64,000 nt of DNA from Acidisoma sp. L85 (lineage in GTDB: Bacteria > Pseudomonadota > Alphaproteobacteria > Acetobacterales > Acetobacteraceae). Of this stretch, positions 1-7,065 are shown one piece after another. The position numbers and the translations under genes are program-made. How positions within the stretch are numbered: the stretch's first letter is position 1; the number at the start of each line of letters is the position of its first letter. The notes under the pieces are model-generated. The model was not told the origin of the DNA and did not search any database. It saw only the letters and a list, made by a program, of their open reading frames with translations. The stretch is from assembly GCF_009765865.1 (NCBI RefSeq), contig NZ_LMUQ01000027.1, positions 1 through 64,000 of the forward strand, read 5' to 3'.

Positions 1-157
1 GAGCAGAGGCGCGAAAAGTCTGGGGCACAGTGGCGAACTCCCTCGCTGATCCGAGGCCAGAAAGCACCCCAATTCCATCAAAAGTGAGTCAGAGCCCAGG
101 TTCGTCCCTCTCTATCGCGTATTATGAAGCCCCTGGGCGCCGAACCTCAATTGCTTG

Positions 158-526
158 CTAGGCGGCCAGCCGCCGAATGCTACTGACAATATCTCGCGAC
201 CTATAGGGCTTTGCGAAGAACATAGCCGCAGGATCAAACCCCTTGAGGCGATCTTGGACCTGCGGCGCAAAGCCGGAGACTATGATCAAGATGATCGGAG
301 GGTGATGGGTTCTGGCGTGCAATGCGACGTGGATGCCGTCCATTTGACCGGGCATTTGCACATCGGTGAACAACACATCGAAGAACTCTGGCCCTACCAA
401 GCGAAGGGCGGCGGCGTCGCCGCTGGAGGCTTCTTCGACGTCGAAGCCTTCATCTCGGAGCATCTCCGCTGCCACTATGCGGATCAGGGGCTCGTCTTCA
501 ACGAGCAAGATGCGTAGGGCCTCCAC
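158..526 (-). CDS. Single-domain response regulator receiver protein
   Basis: A stand-alone receiver domain of 122 residues that would accept a phosphate from a histidine kinase; no output domain follows. The acidic pocket (VEDE near the N-terminus), the phospho-acceptor Asp in LFTDVQMPG, the switch Ser in IIVSGF and the conserved Lys in FAKPY are all visible. I chose a GTG start at 526 because AAGGGGA lies about 7 bases upstream and the domain begins there; the frame stays open to 688 but that extension has no domain character. No kinase gene is adjacent, so the partner is unknown. Such proteins are common as phosphate sinks or phosphorelay shuttles in Alphaproteobacteria. Confidence 0.85.
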   Translation of the reverse strand: MEALRILLVEDEPLIRIVAAEMLRDEGFDVEEASSGDAAALRLVGPEFFDVLFTDVQMPGQMDGIHVALHARTHHPPIILIIVSGFAPQVQDRLKGFDPAAMFFAKPYRSRDIVSSIRRLAA

Positions 527-745
527 GTGACTTCCCCTTGGATCCGTAAATGTGTCAATCGCGCAGGCGCTGATTTGTATCAAAGGGGGCATGGCGCGGC
601 ATCGCCATACACGAGAGCGGCATAATTCCTCAGAACGGGACATATTGGGCGGTGCCCAGCCCCCGGCAGGTCTCCCGTAGGGCATCACCCTACCGTGACT
701 TGCCAGTCTGCGAACCGCGCGTAAGCCCCGACGCGTCAGCCGATT

Positions 746-1456
746 CTAGAAGCGGGTCGCCGCCAGGACACCGAGGAACAGGGTCTGACCGGGAATCGTC
801 GCGGCACCCGGCGTCGCAAGATCGCTGGTAATCATGACGGTCGTAACGTCACTCGGCAGGCCGCCGAAGCGCAGAGCCCCGCCCGTGGCAGGTATCTCTC
901 CCAGCAGTTGAGGCGCCTTCGCCTCGAGGGGCTTGGCCCAAAGGTCTAACCGGCGGCCTGGCGGGACCGGGAGTGTTGAGCGCGGGCTTACATAGATACG
1001 GTCAGATGCCGTCACGGCCACCCGCACGGCTTCACCCGTCGTGCCCTGGGGCAGCATCAGCCCAACCGCAATCGGCATCGTCGCTTCCACGCGCCAGAGG
1101 AGCAGCGCGGCGCAGACCGCGACGACGCCGGCGCCGATGGCCCCCGCACGCCAGAAGGAGAGACGGCGTGCAAGACTGGTCGCCCAGTCTCGCGCTTCAG
1201 ACCTGCGGGAAGGCGGGGCGTGCACGACCCGATCCTCCAGCGTCGCTTCGATCCGATCCCAAAGATGAGCGGCAGGAGGTCTCGGCGAGTCCAGCTCAGC
1301 GAGCGGCTCGAACTCCTGCTGCCAGCCGGCAATCTCTTCTGCCAACGCCGGATCACGGTTTGCGAGCCGCTCGACCGCGCGACGGCGCTCGTCAGGCAGC
1401 ATCCCCAGAACATATTCCGCTGCAAGCAGGGTCCGGTTTTCGCGCTTGTCAGTCAT
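746..1456 (-). CDS. RskA-type anti-sigma factor (membrane-anchored)
   Basis: 236-residue protein with the RskA/anti-sigma-K layout. A cytoplasmic N-terminal zinc-less anti-sigma domain (LLAAEYVLGMLPDERR, then a stretch resembling FEPLAELDSPRPPAHLWDRIE) is followed by one transmembrane helix (about residues 125-145, AGAIGAGVVAVCAALLLW) and a periplasmic beta-rich domain ending in GQTLFLGVLA. It would hold the adjacent sigma factor inactive at the membrane until cleaved. Its ATG overlaps the sigma stop by four bases (ATGA at 1453-1456), so the two are translationally coupled, as expected for this pair. The signal it senses cannot be read from sequence. Confidence 0.88.
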   Translation of the reverse strand: MTDKRENRTLLAAEYVLGMLPDERRRAVERLANRDPALAEEIAGWQQEFEPLAELDSPRPPAAHLWDRIEATLEDRVVHAPPSRRSEARDWATSLARRLSFWRAGAIGAGVVAVCAALLLWRVEATMPIAVGLMLPQGTTGEAVRVAVTASDRIYVSPRSTLPVPPGRRLDLWAKPLEAKAPQLLGEIPATGGALRFGGLPSDVTTVMITSDLATPGAATIPGQTLFLGVLAATRF

Positions 1457-2106
1457 TGGTCGAGGCACCGTCGCAAAGCGAGCAGCCCCCGCCGGAGCAA
1501 AGACTTCGCTGTTCCCAAAGGCATAGCGAACCGCTTCGAAAGCTCGGCGTGGGAATAGCCTTCGCAGAAGGCCAGCAAGATCATGCGTCTCGTGCGCGGT
1601 TCGAGCCGTTCGAGGCACTCCGCGAGCGGCCTCCTGTCGTTGGCTCGCAAGGTGGCAAGAGTGGCAGCCGCCTCATCCTCGGCCTGTCCGGCCTGGCCGC
1701 CCATCACCGGCTCGCGGCGGCGGCCACGCATCATTTCCATGGCGGCAAACCGCGTCACCATTGTCAGAAAGGCGGCGCCAGACCCCCGCTCCCGATCGAA
1801 GCGATGAGGGGCAACCATGAGGCGCACGAACACGTCGTGCAGCACATCATCTGCCAGCATGCCGTCGCCCGTGATGCGGATGGCCAAGGCACGCAGTCGC
1901 GGCGCCTGTCGGTCGTAGATCTCGCGGAGAGAAGCGCGATCGCCATCGAAGCAGCGCAGCAGCAAAACCGTCAGCTCGTCGGTCTCGTCCCTGAACGAGT
2001 CAGCCCGGCCAGTCACCTCCGGGGCGATGCCGTCCGGTCCCGCCACGCTACGTACCCGGTCTATCAAAGCTGAAGTCTTTTCACATAAACGTGAGGCCGC
2101 ATCCAA
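1453..2106 (-). CDS. ECF RNA polymerase sigma factor (SigK-like)
   Basis: ECF sigma-70 of 217 residues as written. Region 2 is seen in LREIYDRQAPRLRALAIRI and DDVLHDVFVRLM; region 4 is seen in LEPRTRRMILLAFCEGYSHAELS followed by MPLGTAKSLLRRGL, the DNA-recognition helix. It directs RNA polymerase to stress-type promoters and is paired with the RskA-like protein downstream. The start is uncertain: the TTG at 2106 gives a 40-residue N-terminal extension, while GTG codons at 2046 and 2016 would give a more usual length; none has an ideal ribosome site. The divergent two-repeat protein at 2246 is the natural candidate target of this sigma factor. Confidence 0.88.
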   Translation of the reverse strand: MDAASRLCEKTSALIDRVRSVAGPDGIAPEVTGRADSFRDETDELTVLLLRCFDGDRASLREIYDRQAPRLRALAIRITGDGMLADDVLHDVFVRLMVAPHRFDRERGSGAAFLTMVTRFAAMEMMRGRRREPVMGGQAGQAEDEAAATLATLRANDRRPLAECLERLEPRTRRMILLAFCEGYSHAELSKRFAMPLGTAKSLLRRGLLALRRCLDQ

Positions 2107-2245
2107 ACAGACGCTCTCAACCCGAGAGAGATCGGAAGGTCCGAGCTGGCATTCCGGGCCGTTAGTGACCCGGTCATCGGCTGATCATCATCGCCGGTTC
2201 GTTCTCGGTTCCCAAGCAACAAGACGAGCAACCCCAGGAGTTCTC

Positions 2246-3313
2246 ATGTCGATCACGACCAACAACCCCTTTGGCTATCTACTGTCGAGCTTGAACGAGC
2301 AGCCTATTCTCACCGGAAAGACATCCGTTTACCTCACTTCGGCTGGAACCTTAACGTCGCTTGGGGTGAGTGTCGAACAGCTTGGCACCGCGACTGTGAC
2401 ATCCTCCGGCGGTACGCCGGTCGCGAACTTCCCGATCACTGGGGGAACACGTGATCTTCTCAACGGCGGAGAAGTCGTCACGCATCAGGGGAGCGGTCTC
2501 GAACTGAAAGACAGCACTGGCACCGTCGGGCTGACCGACTTCACGGTCGATACGCAGAACGGAGTGATTGACGCCAATGTGACCCTAGACGGAGAGCTGG
2601 CCGGCAACCTGCCTGTCTTTGACCTCGGTTCAGGAGTATTCGGCCCGACCCTCACCCTCACCTCGGCCGCCGCCGGGGCAGTAGATCAGACCCTGGGCAC
2701 CAGCGCCATAACGTCATCCACAACGATCGGAACCGCCATCGTTTCGCCTCTCATCAACCCATATTCAATTGGAACCCCCTCGCTGCAGTTCATTTCGCCA
2801 ATGCCGCCGCCCCCACTTGGGGAAACAGCGCCCATCGTCGGCGGCGACACGGCGGTTACCTTGGGATCTGCTTCGACGCTCGCCGAGCTTGGAGTGGCCG
2901 TCAAGACGCTGGGTTTTGCCAGTCTGGATCTTAGCGGGCTGCTGCCCGTGGCGAACTTTCCGATTACCGGTGGCTCCGAAAACGCGGCAGGCGACCTTAT
3001 TCTGCATCAGGGTAGTGGCCTAGCGCTCGGGAATCTGGTGGGCATGGTCAGCCTAAGCGACTTCTTCATCGATACGCGGAACGACGTCGTGGACGCTAAC
3101 GTCTCGCTTAACGGGAAGTCCGCAGGCAATTTGGCCGTCTTCAACCTTGGGACAAAAGGAGCGCTCACGCTGACAGCGGGTGCGGCCGCCGCGGTCGATA
3201 AGACGCTCGGCCTCGGTACGGCGATCACATCGATGACGCCGATCGGAAACGCCACCCCAGGAGTAATCGCGGGGCCACCCACATTCGACGCGGGGCTCGG
3301 GCATAACGCGTGA
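2246..3313 (+). CDS. Two-repeat beta-rich protein of unknown function
   Basis: 355 residues with no Cys and no obvious signal peptide, made of two diverged copies of a roughly 135-residue unit (about residues 22-165 and 205-340). Each copy has the blocks PVANFPITGG, HQGSGL, VGLTDF or VSLSDF, VDTQN/IDTRN, D-ANV-L-G, GNL-VF-LG and AAGAVD-TLG. The Thr/Ser/Gly-rich alternating pattern suggests a beta-sandwich and resembles HtaA-type extracellular domains only loosely; I do not recognise the family. ATG is chosen because AGGAG sits 5 bases upstream; the frame continues upstream but without a ribosome site. It is divergent from the ECF sigma gene and so is a likely regulon member, possibly surface-exposed through an unseen export route. 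Confidence 0.75.
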   Translation: MSITTNNPFGYLLSSLNEQPILTGKTSVYLTSAGTLTSLGVSVEQLGTATVTSSGGTPVANFPITGGTRDLLNGGEVVTHQGSGLELKDSTGTVGLTDFTVDTQNGVIDANVTLDGELAGNLPVFDLGSGVFGPTLTLTSAAAGAVDQTLGTSAITSSTTIGTAIVSPLINPYSIGTPSLQFISPMPPPPLGETAPIVGGDTAVTLGSASTLAELGVAVKTLGFASLDLSGLLPVANFPITGGSENAAGDLILHQGSGLALGNLVGMVSLSDFFIDTRNDVVDANVSLNGKSAGNLAVFNLGTKGALTLTAGAAAAVDKTLGLGTAITSMTPIGNATPGVIAGPPTFDAGLGHNA

Positions 3314-3415
3314 TCGTCATGCGAAGGATGTCGTAGTAGCTGGGTCACCTTCATCAGGCACAACCTAAGCCGGCCCAATTGTTCGAGGATCATCCGGCCT
3401 CTGCGAGCAGAGAAG

Positions 3416-3447
3416 CGAAGCCCCGCCCCTCATCGGGCGGGGCTTCG
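3416..3447 (+). terminator. Strong stem-loop, probable terminator
   Basis: A perfect 13-bp stem (3416-3428 pairing with 3435-3447; CGAAGCCCCGCCC and its complement) with a 6-base loop, 100 bases after the two-repeat gene. There is no T-run, so it may work as a G+C-rich terminator or as an mRNA 3' end stabiliser. Confidence 0.6.
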
Positions 3448-4016
3448 TAGTCGCAACTGGAGCTGGTCAGTCTACTCTTCAAAGCCCTACCCTCATTCAG
3501 CGCCCACATTTGCTTCAGACAGTCGTCAGCATCGCGCAAGCATTCAGCAGCGGCCGCCATGTTCCCTGACGGCCTTTCTTTGCGCGGGTGCCTCGCCTCT
3601 ACACGCGACTCGTTTCGTGGTCATCGGCCTGCGTTCGCATCAACCATGATGCGGTGTCGGTTGATCGGTGATAGGTTTGAGAGCGTTTCGGCGGCTCTGT
3701 TGTCATCGGCAGGGGAGGTCTGCTTGCCGGGGCCGGGTTCACTTTGCCCCGGGCCCGGCCAAGCGCCCAGCAATCTCCAGTTCCACATGGCTACAACCTG
3801 CGCGAAAAGATCTGATGACCCGCCGGCAATACGAACTTTAATTCGCCCGTCCCTATACAGGACCGCGCCTTATTAGCACAGCCCAGCAACACGAACGTAT
3901 CCCTCGTCGGCTGCTGTGCGGCTTCCGGGCGGTCGGGCAAAGCCAGCGAGACTGCTGCGGCACCAGCCACATTGTCAGAACGACCGTCCAAATTGTTCGA
4001 TGAACAGGAATGACGC
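3448..4016. other. Gene-free stretch
   Basis: About 570 bases after the stem-loop and before the kinase-fusion gene. Short frames exist on both strands but none has a ribosome site or recognisable protein pattern. I see no RNA gene or repeat here. Confidence 0.5.
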
Positions 4017-5246
4017 TCAGACGCGCAGAGGATTATCTACACGCCTGTAGCGCAAAACCCCATCTAAATCCAGTGGAGCTTTTACTGCAACTTCCAGCAA
4101 CCTTTTGAGGAGACCCGCTGTCGGAACCGAATTCTGCGTTCCCTCAACAGACACGGCAAACGCACCAGCGGCATTGCCATAGCGAGCAGCCTGGACTGCG
4201 TCACGCGTGTTCAGCCAGACAGAAAGAAATGCACCGGTGAAAGCGTCACCGGCGCCCGTGGTGTCGATCACATGAGCAACCAGTCCAGGGACGTGGGTCG
4301 GTTCACGCCGGTCGGGGAATATAACCAACGCGCCGTCTTCTCCCAGCGTAAGGATCATGATGCCTTTTGGACGAGCGCCGCGCACAAGGGAGAGCGTGGC
4401 CTCGACTACGGGCGTCAGACCGCCCCGGCACTGCGTCGCTTCCTGTACGACGTCACGATTGAGAAAGACTAAATCGAAATGCCTGATTAGTGTTGCCAGA
4501 TGGTTCGCAGTTTGGGAAACGGTGGGAAGATCAGTCATTTGTAGGCTGAGAATGGCTCCGGTTCTACCTATATCTAAAACCATCTTCAGCATATGATCGA
4601 CCTGCGAGCCATCGACATGCAGGCATCGCTCTCGCTTCGTCACGCGCCTGAGGTAGGGGCTGAGATCGGATTCCAGCAATACTACCGGCTCATTTAGTAT
4701 CGTGCGGGACCCATTCTTTTCCACCAGAACGATGCATCGGCTGATACGCTGGTTCACTTGACGCCGTACCGCCGCTGTGCCCACGTTCTTCCGCGCGAGC
4801 TCCGCAAGTGCCCAGTAGCTGTCAGCGTCGTCTCCAAGTGTGGTGACCAACTCGGTGCCGACTGGGAACTGATCGGTAAGTGCCGCGGCAAAGGCAGCGG
4901 TGTTGGCAGCCGGGCCGCCAAGCGACTTCTCTATGCTGCGGGCGGTGCTGCGATCATTGCGGTGAGGGAGTACCGACAGGGTCGCTGTGTAGTCGACGCT
5001 CGCAGCACCTACGACGATAAGCTGAGGCACATTAACATTTTGAGCGTGGACAAGAGGATCGACGTGTTTGATAGGAGGTAGTGTGAGTGTCGTTGGCTGG
5101 AAGTTCAGGGTGCGTATTGCGGCTTCAACTTTCTCGCGTGTCACCGCACGCACAGGGACGGTATTGTTCAGCACATTGAACACTGTGCCGACGGAGACAT
5201 CTGCAAGCCGAGCCACATTCAGCATGGTGGCCCTGCGCCGCTTCAA
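4017..5246 (-). CDS. LacI-type HTH fused to a PfkB/ribokinase-family domain
   Basis: 409 residues joining two families. Residues 8-50 are a LacI-type helix-turn-helix (NVARLADVSVGTVFNVLNN, then VTREKVEAAIRTLNFQP). The usual hinge helix and periplasmic-binding-like sensor are absent. After a linker, residues 75-390 form a PfkB carbohydrate kinase: substrate Asp near VDYTATL, the GGPAANTAAF signature at 110-119, and the ATP/anion-hole motif DTTGAGDAF with catalytic Asp334. The kinase site looks intact, so the protein may phosphorylate a sugar or nucleoside, or use it as a signal for DNA binding. The start is TTG at 5246 or ATG at 5225 (AGGG upstream); both keep the helix-turn-helix. It is last in the Dpp-type transporter operon and is its probable regulator. 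Confidence 0.85.
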   Translation of the reverse strand: MKRRRATMLNVARLADVSVGTVFNVLNNTVPVRAVTREKVEAAIRTLNFQPTTLTLPPIKHVDPLVHAQNVNVPQLIVVGAASVDYTATLSVLPHRNDRSTARSIEKSLGGPAANTAAFAAALTDQFPVGTELVTTLGDDADSYWALAELARKNVGTAAVRRQVNQRISRCIVLVEKNGSRTILNEPVVLLESDLSPYLRRVTKRERCLHVDGSQVDHMLKMVLDIGRTGAILSLQMTDLPTVSQTANHLATLIRHFDLVFLNRDVVQEATQCRGGLTPVVEATLSLVRGARPKGIMILTLGEDGALVIFPDRREPTHVPGLVAHVIDTTGAGDAFTGAFLSVWLNTRDAVQAARYGNAAGAFAVSVEGTQNSVPTAGLLKRLLEVAVKAPLDLDGVLRYRRVDNPLRV

Positions 5247-5308
5247 GAGACGGTTGCCAGGGTTTGCGGATTGGTGAGGTGGTCGAGCGCAATGCGCGGC
5301 ACGATCAT
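5243..5308 (-). CDS. Possible 21-residue leader peptide
   Basis: A short frame starting at ATG 5308 with AGAAGG about 8 bases upstream, ending in a TGA that overlaps the TTG start of the kinase-fusion gene (TTGA, 5243-5246). The overlap is the arrangement used for translational coupling, which would explain how a TTG without its own ribosome site is used. No homology is recognised, and it could be chance. Confidence 0.25.
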   Translation of the reverse strand: MIVPRIALDHLTNPQTLATVS

Positions 5309-5369
5309 CGAGTCGCCTTCTTTGTCATGCCCGCTGCACGTCTTATCCACCGTCGCTAGGCGATTGGGC

Positions 5370-6152
5370 TTACGTTTGTTGATCCGCGGATTTCTCGGCC
5401 GTGCTTGAAACCCCGAGCCAGTCGACCAATTGGCCCCAGAACCTTCCATAATGCTCCCAGGCAAGGAACTCCGGACTGCCCCAATGCGCGGAGCAATCCG
5501 ATGCAAAGGCTGCCGCACGCCCGCGCCCGAAGTTCCCGACAATAAGAAATGGGTCGTTTTCTACGCTCATCAGCACCTGGGCATCGGCTTTTGCCTTGAG
5601 GCGATTGTAGCCAAGGAAATGCGGCCAGTCTCCCAGAACCCCATTTAGAATGGCATGAGTACCACCGACAACGGGTGTCACGCCCTCAGGCGTTTCGATG
5701 CGATCGTCGTAGCCGAGCATCTCAACCGGCAAAGCATCGGCCAAAGGCGTTGCCTGGTAGTGACCCTTCCCTTCGAGCCCGGAAAAGGAAAGGTAGCCAC
5801 CCACCATTACCAGGCCGCCGCCAAGTTTCACCCAGTCGCGGATGACCCGGAGCCGATCTGGAGTGCGGAGGCAATGGTCGAAGCAATCGGGATGTATCTG
5901 GAGCGTGTCCGCGGAGATGTCGCTGAGCATCACAACGTCGTAAGGCGCCAGCGCCTCGACATTCCAAGGGAAGTCATTCACTGCCAGGTGATTCGGAATG
6001 AAGGTCACCTCATGCCCTGCGGTCTTCAGAGCCGCTACAATCTCTGCCTGTCCTTCGCCATAGGTGCTTGTCGCATAGGATGAAAAGCCTTTGGCTTCGA
6101 CCTTGTATGTCACCCAGGACTCGCCGGCGAGCAGGATCTTTCGCGATGGCAT
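5370..6152 (-). CDS. GATase1-like protein (DUF1355/PF07090 family), paralogue 1
   Basis: 260 residues of the class I glutamine-amidotransferase-like superfamily: ILLAGESWVTY at the N-terminus, the central LGGGLVMVGGYLSFSGLEG, then YDDRIETPEGV and GRGRAAAFASDCSAHWGSPEF. The nucleophile elbow reads GGYLSF, with no Cys where true amidotransferases have one, so a thiol mechanism is unlikely. Known members of this family have no firm function. ATG 6152 has GGAG 9 bases upstream. It follows a closely related gene by 98 bases and lies between the ABC transporter genes and the LacI-PfkB gene, which suggests both proteins act on the imported compound. Confidence 0.85.
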   Translation of the reverse strand: MPSRKILLAGESWVTYKVEAKGFSSYATSTYGEGQAEIVAALKTAGHEVTFIPNHLAVNDFPWNVEALAPYDVVMLSDISADTLQIHPDCFDHCLRTPDRLRVIRDWVKLGGGLVMVGGYLSFSGLEGKGHYQATPLADALPVEMLGYDDRIETPEGVTPVVGGTHAILNGVLGDWPHFLGYNRLKAKADAQVLMSVENDPFLIVGNFGRGRAAAFASDCSAHWGSPEFLAWEHYGRFWGQLVDWLGVSSTAEKSADQQT

Positions 6153-6250
6153 TGCTCTCAACTCCAAATTTTATGTGCGCAAACCAATCATCCGCCCACT
6201 CATGACAACGCTGCGAAGCTTGTTGGATCAGAGGTGCGTGTCGCCGTTTG

Positions 6251-7027
6251 CTATGAGCTGGCCGTCAACCACGACAGGGAATTGATCCACAGCTTCGAGA
6301 ATCCTTCCCACTTAGTAAATGCGTCGGGAACCCAATGCGGCCCGATATCCGACATCCAGGCCATGGTGCGGCCTTTTCCATAGCGGCCGATCACGAGGAG
6401 GGGATGGCCACCCTCCGATGCCGGCAACCGGGCGAGAAGTTCCACGGCGGGATCTGTCCGGGCTTCAACTTCATTTGCTCCCAATAGAAGGGGCCAATCC
6501 CGGCCGAGACCGCGCAGCACCGGGTGGTCGTCAGCGCCAACGATCTCCGGCACAAACCCCTCCGGCACTTCAATTCGGTCGTCGTATGGAAGACACGTAA
6601 CGGGAAGCGCGTCTTCCACCGGAGTTCGACGCCAGCGGGCACGGCCGTCGATACCTTGGAAGCTGAGGTATCCGCCGATCATCATCAATCCGCCACCTTG
6701 CTGCGTCCAATCCCGTATCAGTTTGAGACGATTCAGCATCGGCTTGCCTTGCATCCAAACCGCCGGAGGTAGGAGCAATGTATTGGCCCCGACATCCGAC
6801 AGAATGACCGCGCCGTATTCGGCTAGCCCTTCGCTCGTGAAAGGAAATTTCTCGGCGGCGTCGTGGGACGTCATGTATGTGAGCTCGAAGGGGCTGTCCC
6901 GCAGCGCGGTCACCAGCGGCTCCGCGCCGAGGTGGAATGTCACGCTGCTGAACTGGTCAAACCCTTTGTAGTGAGTCGCGGCGCTGACCCAACTTTCGCC
7001 AACCAACAGCACTTTCGTCTTCGTCAT
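6251..7027 (-). CDS. GATase1-like protein (DUF1355/PF07090 family), paralogue 2
   Basis: 258 residues, clearly paralogous to the next gene downstream (shared GESWVS/T, YDDRIEVPEG, GGGLMMIGGYLSFQG, GRGR/GKGR and WMSDIGPHW/FASDCSAHW blocks). As there, the expected catalytic Cys is replaced within GGYLSF, and this copy has almost no Cys left elsewhere. The start has AAGGA 8 bases upstream. It lies 38 bases after the dual ATPase gene, consistent with one transcript. Two adjacent diverged copies suggest a heterodimer or two related reactions. Confidence 0.85.
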   Translation of the reverse strand: MTKTKVLLVGESWVSAATHYKGFDQFSSVTFHLGAEPLVTALRDSPFELTYMTSHDAAEKFPFTSEGLAEYGAVILSDVGANTLLLPPAVWMQGKPMLNRLKLIRDWTQQGGGLMMIGGYLSFQGIDGRARWRRTPVEDALPVTCLPYDDRIEVPEGFVPEIVGADDHPVLRGLGRDWPLLLGANEVEARTDPAVELLARLPASEGGHPLLVIGRYGKGRTMAWMSDIGPHWVPDAFTKWEGFSKLWINSLSWLTASS

Positions 7028-7065
7028 CTATACGGTCCTTCTGAGAGGGGGCGCCTTGTGGCTGT

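Noticed and set aside
973-2073. Long plus-strand frame opposite the sigma/anti-sigma genes
   Set aside because: Arg/Pro/Gln-rich composition, no ribosome site, and it lies antisense to two clear, coupled genes.
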